The notes under the pieces are model-generated. The model was not told where the DNA came from. It saw only the letters and a program-made list of their open reading frames with translations, and made no database searches. Source: Porogramme epimiltina (lineage: Eukaryota; Basidiomycota; Agaricomycetes; Polyporales; Polyporaceae). From it: a DNA stretch of 47,723 nucleotides. Made by a program: the position numbers and the translations under genes. Each line of letters begins with the position of its first letter. Positions within the stretch are counted from its first letter, which is position 1. Shown in pieces: positions 1-11,734 of the stretch. The stretch covers positions 1 to 47,723 of the forward strand of contig FTLJ01001091.1 in assembly GCA_900155495.1 (NCBI GenBank), in the 5' to 3' direction.

Positions 1-755
1 CCCTGATTGGTTCTGGTTTTACGTTTACCCTTCCCCCTACCCATCCACCCCACCCCCACCCCTCTCCTTCCGTCCCACCCCCCTGTCCCGCTAATTCCGC
101 CACATCAGCGGACACGGACGGGGCGAGGTGCGGCACGGACGGCCCCAGCCCCCACGGCGCCGCAGAAAAGAAGCGCGGAGTCGTGGAGGGAGGGAAAGAG
201 GGAGTTGGAGCGGGGGGCGGCGGGACCCCGTCGCGTGCGGTCGTTGTCCCCTTTGTTGGTTCGAGAGAGCGCAGCTGCTGTAGCTACTCGAGTGTGCGTG
301 TCGGCGGCGAGCGCGGCATGGGTTGTTCGCGTAGAGGTCGTGGACGGAGGGTGAGGGGCGCAGGGAAGCCGTGCTTCCCCTGGTCGGTCGACGGACGGCA
401 CGCACTGGGCAGGCGCAGGTCGCGCTGGGGCGGGGCGGGGCGGCGTGGACGTCGCCGCCTCTGTCGTCACCCCCCGGCGGTGCGCCGGTATGCGCGCATT
501 ACTGCCTGCTCGCGGTGGCTGCCGTCCGCGCGTTGTGTTCTGTTGTCCTCCGTACATACTTTATTCGAATAATGCATCCGCCTCCGATAACTCGCTCTGT
601 GTGAGATCGCCCTCAAACGCTTTGCACACACGTTAAGAGACGAAAGCAGGGTCCGATACGATTGACACAACAGTGGGCAGCACGCGTACACGGGTACACA
701 GACAAACAGAAGAGACAGTGACAGATTCCAAAACTACGGACGCGGCGTGATCCCC
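1..755. other. Intergenic region downstream of ARP4
   Basis: The first 100 bases are pyrimidine-rich on the plus strand, and the rest up to about 500 is GC-rich. Reading frames on both strands here are arginine/proline/alanine-rich translations of biased sequence with no recognisable domain. The 3' end of ARP4 reaches in from the right. I see no gene. Confidence 0.5.
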
Positions 756-2536
756 TTACTTACACCTCTGGCTAACGATAGCCTTGCCGTGCTCCTGCAA
801 CACGAACAGAGTCATCGTCAACGATGTATCGATAAGCAGCATTTCATTCGATCACGCACCTGCCACTCCTCCCTGCTAATCCACAGCTGGTGGAACGTGC
901 CCAAGCTGGCGAGGATACTACCGCCTAGCCAGCCTCCGAACCGCCTCTCGGTCGGGTTACCGGGAGCGTGCAGCTTGACCTGTGCGTAGAATACAATGAG
1001 CTCGGGTTGTAAGCATAGTAGGGAACACAGCTCACATGAGGGAACTGCCTGTTGAGTTCGCTGGCAAGCCTATCCGCGAAGCCGGAGAACAGGCTCCCAC
1101 CGCCGGTGAGGACGATGTTGCCAAGCAGGACCTGGCGAAGGTCCATGTCGCAATGGTGGATCGAAGACATGATTAGCGCAGGCACCGTCTTCGGCAGGTT
1201 CGGGTTGGACGCCTAATATGCGAGTATGAGTGGAGCGTGCCGGATACAGAGGCTGCCGTACTCACGATGAGCTGCTGAGAGTGAGCGAAGAACTGTTCGC
1301 CAACGGCATAGCGCTCCGTGCCGGTGAAGTAGGTATTGAACCCCGTCGGGAACTCATAGTGACGATGGCCCTGCTGTTGAGCCAGCTGGTCGTTCCAGCC
1401 CTGCACGAGGCACCCGCCGACAGACTGTACCCACTCCTCCACCTCATGTGACTCTGCCCAGTTTCGCCAGGTGTCGGTCGTGCCCGCGGTGCGGTCTTCG
1501 CGGAGCTGGAATTTGGGTTGCGCGTTGACGTCTACGGGCTTTTTTTGAAGATGCTCGGTGAGTAGGGTGAAAGGTGTGAACAAACCGAGCGGCGTACCAT
1601 TTTGCTGGCGATCAGTTGGTGAGGAATGAGCGAGATGCCTTGGCGGCTCGAGTTGCCGCTCACGAGCAAATGTTTTGCGTGTGCATGCACAAGTTGGGGA
1701 AGTGCACAGTGTGTAAGACCTAGAAAAACCGCTTATGTCGACAAGAATGTTGATGAGCAGATGTCACAGGGTAAGCCAACCTTTTCGTAACACGAAGCCG
1801 TCCACCACAGGTGTTACGCTTGCTGTTGAATGCCCAATGTCAATGACCAATGCCGAGCCCTTTCCTGCGGCGAAGCTGCAACCGCTAACATTGAGATAAT
1901 GGAAACTAGGAGACAAGACGTGTAACGCACGCGTTCAGCACTCCTGTGTTTGCGATGTAGAAAGCGGGTGTTTGGAACTCCTCAAACATGATCTCTGCCA
2001 TGCGCTCCCTGTTTGCAGGGGTGTTCCATGCAGCTTCAGTCACAAGAACGGGATGCTCTGAGGCACTGCAACGCATGACTTCGGAGAGAGCGTGGTTGAT
2101 GAGTGGCGGAATGGAGTCGAAGTTCTGTACTGCAAAAGGCACACTCGCATATAGCAAACCAAGCTTAAGTCAAGCAAGCTTAAGAACGTACCGAGTCCCT
2201 CATGCATTGGGTTCGCAACCTGCATCCCGCTCCGCCAGAGGGAGGGACCGTTCTGCCCGATATATAGCTTCGCCTTGGGTTTAGGTGCAGGGGGTTGCTC
2301 ACCCTCCGGTGCCGCCGCCTCTGACATCTGCACGTCGCCGTTGGAAGTAGTTTGCTCTTCGATGAAGCCGAAGGAAGTAGGGATGACGGCCTTGGGGGCA
2401 TCATCCCCTGCATACCCCGCACGGAGAGAGGACGAGCCAATGTCGATCACGAGCGCAGACACCTCATCTAAGGGGAATGTCAGTGAATGTGTTATGTAAC
2501 GGGGCATATTGGTGTACCTCCTCCGTAGTTGACCAT
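756..2536 (-). CDS. ARP4: Actin-related protein 4 (Arp4/BAF53 family)
   Basis: Nuclear actin-related protein, a shared subunit of NuA4 histone acetyltransferase and the SWR1 and INO80 remodellers, where it binds nucleosomes. Nine exons: 2536-2518, 2467-2192, 2129-1931, 1875-1781, 1719-1598, 1538-1266, 1212-1036, 979-860, 794-756. They close in frame to 439 residues, near the family length. The short first exon encodes MVNYGG and joins to [21 protein letters not shown], the family N-terminus. A second phosphate-binding motif ([16 protein letters not shown]) and the actin-type LTGGGSLF are present. The C-terminus carries [19 protein letters not shown] followed by QLWISREEW. The start is fixed by this conserved opening. 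The intron 1597-1539 must end at a non-YAG acceptor (AAG, or GAG 15 nt earlier). It is head to head with ERB1, 235 bp between start codons. Confidence 0.95.
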
Positions 2537-2771
2537 ACTTGCACACAGGAAGAAGGGGAGGGGAGGCAGAGAGACGCGTCTTTGGCGAAACGAGCCGTGA
2601 ACCCGTTGAACGCGACAAGGGAGTCCCGATCAGATCTCGTTCTCTCACGTGTTCTCGATCCTCGAATTTTCGTAAGCGCTCATAGACTGCAACTCCTCTT
2701 CCAAGCCCTCTGTTCCTACCTGACCCTCCTCATCACTCTTTCTAGTCCTCTGCCTTACATTCCCGCACAAA
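2537..2771. promoter_or_regulatory. Divergent promoter between ARP4 and ERB1
   Basis: Only 235 bp separate the two start codons, so both genes probably share one bidirectional promoter. I see no clear TATA box. The part next to ERB1 is C/T-rich on the plus strand, as is common just upstream of fungal starts. Confidence 0.6.
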
Positions 2772-5743
2772 ATGACCGCGGCAGAGGTCAAGAAGCATTC
2801 AAAGAAGCGGAAGACCGCGCCGGAAGAAGAGGCGCCTGCTCCTGCCCCTACTCCGTTCCCCGAAGAGGTTGGACTGGAAATGGGCAGTGAGGACGAAGGC
2901 GAGGATGAGGATGTCGCGTCGGACGACGGCGAAGTAGAGGAGTTCCCCGAGATTGACGCAAGAAGCGACACCGACGATGAGGACTACGAGGCTGCTGAGG
3001 AGAGCGAAGATGACGAAGAAGACGAGGACGATGAAGCCGGCGAGGATGAAGACTCTGAGGACTCGTCCGACGACGACCTCCGAATATTCCCAAAGGCCAA
3101 AACCGTCATCTCTGACATCACCGGTCAACCGAAACGAGTGTATCCAGAGATTGAGCCGGACTACGACTCTGATTCCTCGACCGAAGATGTACGGGAACTT
3201 ATTCACGGCGTGTCTTCTTTATTTGTGTTTAACATCAACCCCGCATACTACAGACATCTAATCGCGTCGGGGACATCCCAATGCATTGGTATGACGATCT
3301 ACCCCATGTAGGCTACGATATTAATGGCAAGAAGGTCCTCCGCCCCGCACGAGGAGACGAGCTAGACAAATTCCTAAAGACCGTAGAGGACCCAGAGTCA
3401 TGGTGCGCGATGTCTTGCGAAGTTCTCAGCTCATCTCACTAACTACCGTGTAGGATATCTGCATTTGACAAGAATGCACAATCAGACAAACCTCTCACGT
3501 CGGAAGAGCTTGACATTATCCGACGGTTACAGGAGAATGAGAACCCAGATGCCAACTATGACCCATACGAACCTATGGTGGAATGGTTCACGGGCAAGGG
3601 CAAGGAAGAGGTCATGCCTCTCTCGGCAGCGCCAGAGCCAAAACGTCGATGGGTCCCCAGTAAATGGGAAAAGCAGAAGGTGCGTTAACCCTCTTCCAGT
3701 AAAGTATGGCCCGCCAACAACATTCTGTCCACAGGTCATGAAGATTGTCCGCGCGATCCGCCAAGGGCGCATCCTGCCGAACAAGCCTAAAACCGCCTCC
3801 AGTGAACCTCAATTCTACCCTATCTGGAATGACGAGCCGTCGAGCGCACCCGCTCCCATCCCCGCCCCCAAGCCGCGGCTCCCTGGCCATGCCGAATCGT
3901 ACAACCCCCCCGAGGAGTACCTACCGACGCCCGAGGAGCGAGCGCAGTGGGAGGAGACCGAGCCGGAGGACCGCGATCGCGATTTCCTCCCGCAGAAGCA
4001 CAACGCGCTGCGCCTTGTGCCGGCGTACGACCAGTTCATCAAAGAGCGGTTCAACCGCCAGCTCGACCTGTACCTTGCGCCACGCGTGCAGCGGGTGAAA
4101 CTCCAGATCGACCCAGAGAGCCTCATCCCCAAGCTTCCGAGCCCCAACAGCCTGAAGCCGTTCCCGGTTTATCGGAGCTTGCAAGTTCCCCACGAGAAGA
4201 GGGTGCGCGTTCTGAGCGTGAGCCCTGACGGCGGCTGGGTCGTCACCGGTGATGAAAACGGGATTGTCAGACTATGGGAAGTTATGGTTGGGAAAGAGGT
4301 CAAGAGATGGAAATTCAAGGGCAAGATCGGCGCCGTGGAATGGTGTCCGAGAACAGACGTCAGCTTCTTCGTCGTTGCCATGTGAGTGTGTCTCGACTCG
4401 CGAGTTTAATCCTCATGTTCACTCTCCGCGTTTTTCTCTAGCGAAGACCACATACACTTCATTATCCCGCCAAACCTTCCCGCGCCGATTCTCACCGCCA
4501 CCCAGAACGTGTTGGCACCAGCCAATCTCCCACCACCTCCCGCCGTTCCTTCGCCTGTCAAATGGGTGTCCGTTCCAGCCGCCCAATCTTCGTCCGACTC
4601 TCCGATCCTCACGTTGAACCTCCCTTCATCACCGGAGCCTCCGAAGCAGCTCGTCTGGCACAAGAAGGGCGATTACCTCGCGTCAGTGTGTGCGTAGCCT
4701 CATTATCGTCATCACGGAGCAAACGCGCTAACAGAATGACGTCCGGCAGCGGAGGGACAGGCGGGCGTCTGGATGCACCAAGTATCCCGCCGACATTCCC
4801 AGGCGCCGTTCAGGAAGGTCAAAGGTGCTGTGCAGCTCGTGCTCTTCCATCCCACAAAACCGCACTTCTTCGTCGCGGTACGTCTCCGGGCTCCATTCAT
4901 GCGCGCCGTCCCGGTGCTGACGGGTACGATTGGAACGGAACGGTCCGGTGGGGGCCGGATTGACAGACGCAGCGATATGTGCGGATGTACAACCTCGCGG
5001 AGCAGACGCTCCTCAAAACGCTGACGCCCGGCACCCGCTGGATCTCCTCGATGGACGTGCACCCGTCGGGCGACCACCTCATCGTCGGCGGCTACGACCG
5101 CAAGTTGTGCTGGTTCGACCTCGAGCTGAGCGACAAACCGTACAAGATCCTCCGGTACGTCACCCCGCCCCTTTATCAGCTTTTCTTCCATCCTTCCATG
5201 TATGTGTCTGTCTGCACGGCCCGCGTCATGCTAGCCCGCAGTTCCGACACGGACCGCCGTCGCATGTGGCAGCGGCCCATTTCCCTCCCTCCTTTCTGAT
5301 ATCGCCCTTCCCTTCGAACCCGCCGAGCGGCCAGTAGCGCGCCCCCCTCGCTCCCGCCCCGCCCGGCCGCTCCCACGCCCGCCTTTTCACCCCTCTGCCC
5401 ACCATCCACATTAACCGCCCACGCGAAAAAAAACACCGCTCACGCTAACACACCTGTCCGCTTCTTCCCCCCTTCCAGGTACCACTCGCGTGCGCTGCGC
5501 TCGGTGCAGTTCCACCCGACGTACCCGCTGTTCGCGTCGTCGTCGGACGACGGCTCGATCCAGGTGTTCCACGCGCGGGTGTACAACGACCTGATGACGA
5601 ACCCGCTCATCGTGCCGCTCAAGATCCTGCGCGGGCACGACGTGCGCGAGGGCCTCGGCGTGTTCGGCGTGCGCTGGGTGCCGCGCCAGCCGTGGCTCGT
5701 CAGCGCGGGGGCGGACGGGCAGGTGTCGGTATGGTGCAGCTAG
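2772..5743 (+). CDS. ERB1: Ribosome biogenesis protein Erb1 (BOP1 homologue)
   Basis: Nucleolar protein of the PeBoW (Nop7-Erb1-Ytm1) complex, needed for 27S pre-rRNA processing and 60S subunit assembly. Exons 2772-3188, 3254-3402, 3454-3679, 3735-4381, 4442-4689, 4750-4877, 4967-5154 and 5479-5743 close in frame to 755 residues (yeast about 800). Order: lysine-rich start, a long acidic Glu/Asp/Ser tract (residues about 35-100), then the BOP1NT domain beginning near the [20 protein letters not shown] segment, then WD40 repeats to the C-terminus, which ends in VSVWCS. Motifs such as [30 protein letters not shown] and [17 protein letters not shown] are family hallmarks. Most introns are 51-89 nt; the last (5155-5478) is 324 nt and C/T-rich. 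Confidence 0.96.
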
Positions 5744-7444
5744 CCGCCTGGGCTGATGGTCTTGTTACCGTCGTCGCCGTCGATGTTCGATTAGACCTGG
5801 GATGTCGTCCGTTGGCTAGGAGCTGTTGTTGTAGGGTCGTCATGTCGTACACCGTACTGCGTCACGCGAGAACGTCTCCGAGCGCGCGAGGGCTCCGGCC
5901 GCGCCCGCGCTTGACGTCAGCCAGCTCAGCGCGTCCAGCGCGTCGGCGGCGGCGGTGGCGCAGGCTTCGCGAGCTCAAAACTTTAACGAAAAAACTTCGT
6001 GGCGGCGTGCTTCCTCCGCCGGATCGGGCGGCGCAATATACGGCTGGCAGCCGCGCTTCCCGACAGAACGTTGGCCGGTCGCCCGCGAATGCAGCAATTT
6101 GTACTCCAACTTGCTGCGATCAGCCCGGAACGGCGCCCACGCGAGTCGAACCTGGCGCCCCCGCCCACCGTGGAGTGCGCATTCGGGCTGCCAGAACTCG
6201 CAATATACACGCTAATTATCGCTCGCGCTCGTGCTGCCGCTGTCGCCCAGTATGCGGGCCTCTATGGCGACGCTGGCAGGGGGCGTGGCTCCAACGTGGC
6301 CTCGCGCACAGTTGGCAGCTCGCCGTGGGCGACTGGAGGTGTCTTGCCATTCGCGTTGGGGCGCCGCGGAGTTTGCAAGCGCGAAGGTTCGATGTGGTTC
6401 TACTTGGGGGGGGGGGACGTGCGCAGAAGCCTATCGCCAGGGCAGCTAGGCCTTCGCGAGGATCACGCCTGAGCCCGAGGCCAGCCCACGCAATTTAGGT
6501 CGGGTCTGCGGGTACAGACGCGGGCTGATGGGGCCCCCTCCCCCGACCCGTCCCCGGCGTGCGGGGGGGGGGCTCCCGTCCGTCGCTGGCGAGCCGGAGT
6601 CGGTGTCGTGGGCGACGCACGCGAGGGCCCGGTGTTTATGCAGCGTTTACGTGACGGCTGGCGGGCAGCCGGCGATGGTGAAACGCGGAGATTGGACGTC
6701 GTTCTCAGGTCGTTGTCGGCGAGGGGGGCAGGTGGCAGTGGGCACGCACGGTGCGCGGGCGAAGCCTGTCCTTGGGCACATGGGAGGCGCTGGCACGCGC
6801 GCAGGGAGACGCAACGCAAGGCGCGAGGGAAGGGCCCCGCCACACTGTCCGCGCGCGTGCGCGTGGGGCGCGGGCGGGAGGAGGACACGGTTGACTCCGC
6901 TGGCGCCGCGAAAGGCAAGACATGCCAGATCGGGCGGGGCTCGATAGACTTTGGCCGGATCGGGCGGGCCCTCCGATCGCGCGTAGCGCTCCTGATCGAC
7001 TGCCCCCGCCGTCCTCTGCCCACCGACCACCATCGTCCACCGCTCGCGTCTCGCCCCGCGCCGGCCCTGGCGCACGTCCCTCGCTGCGAGGGCTAGTCTG
7101 CGCGCGGACGCATTAGGCTCGGCGGGTAAACAGAGGCGGGCGGGCAGCGCCGGGGCCGCGCGGGCGCAACGGAGGAACGCGCGCGTGAGAGAACAAGGGC
7201 ACGGACGCAATGGGCAGATGGGCGCGCGCGGGGCGGAGAAGCGAGTCCATGTTCCCCGTTCGGCGGGCACGCTCCAGGCGCTGCAGCGGGACATGCCACC
7301 AAGATGCCGTAACGTCGCGCTTGCCCCCGCTCCAGCGCACAATAAAACAAAACGCGTCCCGCGTCCAGCCCCGGTTACCCTCCCTGCCCCCACCTCCCGT
7401 CCTGACTCGTCCCTGGCCCCCCCGCTCCTTTCCCTGCCCCCAAG
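5744..7444. other. GC-rich intergenic region upstream of the membrane-protein gene
   Basis: 1.7 kb of strongly GC-rich, CpG-rich sequence with G homopolymers near 6406-6416 and 6563-6570. Long frames exist on both strands (for example 5692-6498 plus, 6647-7459 minus), but they overlap each other and translate to Arg/Pro/Ala/Gly-rich sequence with no domain. The bases just before the next start at 7445 are C-rich, like a fungal 5' leader. Confidence 0.5.
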
Positions 7445-9301
7445 ATGGTTAACTGGCACGATCCGGCAGAGCTTCAGCGGGAGAGCTGTGCGTCACTTTG
7501 TGTTTCGGGTCCGAACCGGCCGCTGATCCCACTTCCTCTGCTAGTGGCATACGTCAATGTCATCTTCGCCTGCTTCGGACTCTACATCTGGGAGGTGTTC
7601 CAGACCTCCGAATTCGAGCTCTCCATCCTCCAAAGGCGGCGCAGGGTTCGATGGCACTGGGTGCGTCATTATTTCACTCCTCATCGCGCCATTGTCTCAT
7701 CACTATGCTTCTCTAGAGTACGTCTCTCCGTCTGCGGGTATCCATGTTCTCGCTGATTGAGGGTATCTTAAAGTCTTCCTTTTCATCTGCCGCTATAGTT
7801 TGATCCTCTCTATAGTCGCATTGTAAGTGTTGTCTTCCTATAGTTTATTATATTAACCGGTGTAACAATTTACCGTGTTGTTTTAGGATGTCGTCCTACA
7901 CCGTCAAGAGCCCCGTTAGTACTCCTTTCAATCTGCTCCCCCGCCCGGCCAATGATCGTGCTTACAATCGACACATAGATAAATTGCCAAGCCCTGTACA
8001 CCTTCATCTGCGTACGTGTTTTCTCTTCGTTTAGCGAATGGTTTCATTAACACCCATTTGCTACAGGTGACGGGCAACCTATCCATCATCTGCGCCTCAA
8101 CAACGCTGATGTTCAGGACGTAAGGCCCTCTTTGACGACCCGATATCGGACACCATTTCATAATTTATTCTAGGGTCGCGTTGTGGCAGCGCAAGCTCCC
8201 AATCACTATCGTGCTCGGCGTTTTCTGCCTTGCTCATTGGGCACTCCTCTTCCGGGGAATGTTCATCATGAAGGCCACCTACAACGCCGCCGCGTTTGCG
8301 TGCTCCGCGACGACCTCGAGTCTCCTCTTCCTAGGGGTCACTTACTGGGCTAGTGAGTCGGCTCCTTTCGCGGTTGTCTAGCGGACCTTTTATTAACAAT
8401 GGTGCCGTAGCTCTCGGGTTCAACCTTATCCTTCTGATCTTTTACGTCGTCGGTCTCATGCGCCGGGACCACGGCGCGACGATGTGGGAGATGCTCTTCG
8501 AGGACGGCGTCGTGTGCTATCTCATCGCGTTCTCTTGCAACGCACCCCCTGCTGTGCGTGCCTCGTTTTCTTTCACTCTTCATACAACTCACTCGGCGTC
8601 ATAACAGATCCTCAGCGCCATTAACCTGAGTCGTGAGTATCCCTTTTACTCGGGACTAGAATTCAGCTGACTTGACTTATCATTAGCCATCATGGATCTG
8701 TGAGTTTTATCTATCGGAAAAATACATAGCAACGCTCAATTCTAACGCACTCACGTTATTTTAGCATCTGCACCGTAAGTGTCCCCGCACTCCGAGTACA
8801 CCCCCGACCGTTCTAACAGCCCCCACTCCATAGGTCCCTGCAGCCGTCCTTACGTTTGTCCCGCCGCACTCCACCCTCCCAATATCGCCCGCTGACCGGT
8901 GACGGCACCTTTCTCCTTCTCCAGCGCGATGGCCGCGTGCAGGACCGTGACGCACCTCAAGGAAATCGGCGAGAGCGACGACGTGTACGTGCACAGCTCG
9001 ACCCAGCTGACCGTCCCCCGCCCGCCCGGCGCGAACGGCGCGTTCCGCGTGTCGTCCCGCTACCCGCCCCGCCCGGAGGTGCACGTCACGACGGACCACA
9101 TCGTCATGCAGGACTTCGAGTGCGTGCATTCCCTTTCTTGTGTGTCCTTCCTTCCGGCACGCGGATCTCTGATGCTTCTTCGTCTTCTTCGCCCCATCTC
9201 CGCCCCTGCCTCGCAGCCCTAGCCCGTCGACCGCGCAGGACATGAAGTCGCCGTCGCTCACGGAGAGTGCCTCGGACGACAAGTCGGCGCACGCGGTTTG
9301 A
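7445..9301 (+). CDS. Basidiomycete multi-pass membrane protein of unknown function
   Basis: Member of a large basidiomycete-specific paralogous family of probable seven-helix membrane proteins; no function is known. Fifteen exons: 7445-7487, 7545-7660, 7717 (one base), 7774-7822, 7887-7914, 7979-8011, 8067-8119, 8174-8352, 8411-8553, 8608-8632, 8687-8699, 8765-8774, 8834-8853, 8925-9119, 9217-9301. They close in frame to 330 residues. Family marks are the MVNWHDPAELQ start, INCQALYTFICVTGNLSI, ALWQRKLPI, HWALLFRGMF, a WEMLFEDGVVCYLIAFSCNA helix, and VPAAVLTAMAACRTVTHL. Hydrophobic stretches alternate with short polar loops, and the tail is Ser/Asp-rich. The joins across the 25, 13, 10 and 20 nt exons are convincing; the one-base exon is inferred. 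It converges on the DUF2423 gene. Confidence 0.8.
7717..7717 (+). other. Predicted one-nucleotide microexon
   Basis: The A at 7717 lies between a strong acceptor (TTCTCTAG) and a strong donor (GTACGT). The flanking introns 7661-7716 and 7718-7773 are 56 nt each and carry CTCAT and CTGAT branch-like motifs. Exon 2 ends in phase 0 (TGG) and the exon at 7774 needs one extra base. Adding A gives ATC and restores the helix FLFICRYSLILSIVAL. The second intron would end in AAAG. Confidence 0.5.
8608..8853 (+). other. Microexon cluster of the membrane-protein gene
   Basis: Four successive exons of 25, 13, 10 and 20 nt (8608-8632, 8687-8699, 8765-8774, 8834-8853), separated by introns of 54-65 nt, together encode ILSAINLSPIMDLICTVPAA and part of the next helix. 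The joined peptide matches the conserved pattern of the family, so these small exons are probably real. Confidence 0.75.
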
Positions 9302-10008
9302 GCGTGGCTCGGCCTCTGGAGAAGTCTTACCCCGCATACAGACCGATTCGATTGATACGCCTACAAAATAAATGCCCACTGACGCCCCGTCTCATGATGC
9401 GCCGCCACCGCGCGACGCGACATATACCTTAGTAGTAGTCCGCCGAAGACCCTCCCGCCGCTTCTCTCCCCCCCTCTCTCTCCGTTTTTCTCTCTCATTC
9501 TCTCTCTTCGCTCGACTTGGAGGCGTGTGTACAAGTATCATGAGAGGTAATCAACCGACGTCCTGTGCAGTACATATACAAGCGTATACCATCACTAAAT
9601 TCTCCGTCGATTCGGCGTCCCCCCGCCGCCTTGCGATGCGCCTTTCCTCCCTGTATCATCTATCTACGCCCGCCCGCGCCTCGCCCGTCTCTCTCGATCT
9701 CTCTCCCCGCCCTAGTATACATACTATGTCCTCACCTCACCGCTGGAGACGTTGATCCGTCGCAGTCCCTCTTTTAGAATACTACTTCCGTTAGCACACT
9801 CGCCCTTGCAATCCACGCAGCCGCCCTCGTTTGGTAGCTTCGCCTTTGTGCCCCGGAACCTGTCAACCGATGCCCGATCTCGCCGTGCACCCGCAGACGT
9901 CGTGGAGATGGGGTCCAACAAGTCAAGAATCAAAAGTAAATCTCGGGCTACAACAGCACACGTCCTAACACATCATCGGCGACGGGAACCAGAAATACAT
10001 GCACGGCT
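9302..10008. other. Convergent 3' intergenic region with pyrimidine-rich tract
   Basis: Lies between the stops of two convergent genes. It holds a plus-strand C/T-rich tract with CTCT microsatellite character around 9463-9510, and a second C/T-rich patch near 9640-9715. I see no coding signal. Confidence 0.5.
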
Positions 10009-10871
10009 TCATCGCCTGCGGTGCGACCTGCCCGCCTTCCGTTTTGCGGCGACGCCTCCCTGGCGGTTCATGCCCCTCGAGGCTGGCCGCGCAGACATGC
10101 CCTTGGACGCCCTCCACTGCTCGCGCCGCGAGTTGCGCGGCCCGTGCGTCGATATCCGTTTTGAGCCCGAGGCAGCGTCGACCTCCATCGTGTCTGAAAG
10201 GTGTGCAGAGAGCACCAAGGTGAGATCGTTCGTGTTACATGTGCATACAATTTCGTTAGAATACAGGAGGGGGTTGTAGGGGACTGTAAGCGTACCTGCA
10301 CCCTCGGCGCCGTCGGCAGAAGATTCTTGTGCTCCTATTACAAGGAAGAGGCGTTAACCGTGATCCTTCATGAAGGCCCAGGAAACAGATGATCGAGCCC
10401 GCCGTTATCTCCTCTTGAAGACCTCGTACGGTCTTTGTCCATCCCTCCCCCCATAGAGTGTCTTCTACCAATCGCTTTCCTTCCCCTAACATCCCGTTTC
10501 CCCTGCCGCGCAGATCCTTCTACACACGCAGCAGAGCATCCCAAGACGTCCGCCATGCGCTCCGCAGTGACATCGCACGGGTCGAGCAGGCCCAAGACCG
10601 CGAGCCAAGACGAGGACGAAGACAGGGGAGGGAACGAACCTGCGGGAGCGGCGCCCTCCTCGTCCACCCACTCGCTCTGCGCCTGCGCGCCCTCGCCGTC
10701 CGCCTTCATCTCCTCGTCCTCTTCGCCATCCGCCTCGCCCGGCGTAGCGAGCGCGCGGAGCTTCATGCTGAGGCGGTGGAGCCGTGCCGCCTCGTTCGCG
10801 GCGTACACGCCGTCCTGCCTCTTCTTCGCGCGGAAGCTGCGCTTGACCTTGGAGCGGGTCGACTTGGCCAT
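10009..10871 (-). CDS. DUF2423 (YBL028C-like) nucleolar protein
   Basis: Small basic protein of the DUF2423/UPF0642 family, whose yeast member YBL028C is nucleolar and linked to ribosome biogenesis. The N-terminus MAKSTRSKVKRSFRAKKRQD, followed by YAANEAARLHRLSMKL, is the family signature. The middle is acidic, then comes a conserved LGLLDPCDVTAERM segment. The C-terminal exon carries ISTHGPRNSRREQWRASKG and a basic tail ending KRKAGRSHRRR. Proposed exons 10871-10526 and 10193-10009 close to 176 residues. The 332 nt intron is long for this region and its donor (GTGTAG at 10525) is weak, so that junction is uncertain. The start is fixed by the conserved MAKS. Confidence 0.85.
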
Positions 10872-11734
10872 CGCTTGTTGCGGATTGGTAGTTGTGTGTG
10901 TGTGGTTGGTTGTGAAGGATGTGTTCGGAGTCCGCGAGGGATAGGAGGGATGACTATGAGCAGCTGCGAGCCTGTGCCCTCGGAGGCGAAAGGAGAGTCA
11001 AGAAAAGTCTTTCCCGATCTGAGATCTGGCGACCACGTGCGCCATCCCCCACACTTGATCGAATTGAGCACAACGGCGCCTCCAGGTATCTATGCCTGCG
11101 CCGTGGGTGGTCGTCGGGGGCCCACTCCAAGCCCACGTCTGTATCGAGACCTACACCCCCGGTGTGAATTAATATGTTTATGAGCTCGAGCGCCGAATAC
11201 CGTTTGATGNNGGCCGCAGATTTGGGTGCACTCTTTAGACGCACGGTTGCCCTATGACGTTTTGCCCGGGATGTCTTTTTAAGCTCTGTAGACTCATTGC
11301 CCGCGCACCCTAGTGATGTATCCTGAAGACGTCAAGGCTGACCCCTTAAATGCATTTGACACTATCTCTCGTCAACAGACACACTGCCTTAACAACAAGG
11401 GTATGTCTTTGCTATTCAAGAACTTAGTGCAGACATCTCCATGAGCACATTCTTTTCGTTCTGACGTCGTAGATCCAATCCTCTCAGCGCAGTTAGTACA
11501 CCCACACTTACAAGGCCTGATAACATCTCCTATTTATCTCATTCATTCTCTCCTAGTATGTTTAGTATTGCGATTCGTCTGATACAGCTCGTAATAGTGG
11601 TGATGCACTGTGTTCGGTACAATATTTCCCCGGTCGTTCACATTTGCACGCCATTCACAAATCTCGGATAGTGATGAGTAGTAAATATAGCATTGATTGT
11701 ACTATGTAATATTGGGGAGATTACAAGTACTACT
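10872..11734. other. Intergenic region with assembly gap
   Basis: Upstream of the DUF2423 gene. Two unknown bases (NN) at 11210-11211 mark a sequence ambiguity. From about 11245 the base composition becomes clearly more AT-rich than the flanking genes. I see no recognisable gene or mobile element. Confidence 0.45.

Noticed and set aside
2155..2185. Repeated AAGCTTAAG motif as a possible regulatory or mobile-element end
   Set aside because: It lies in the ARP4 intron 2191-2130, is only two short imperfect copies, and there are no target duplications or other element features.
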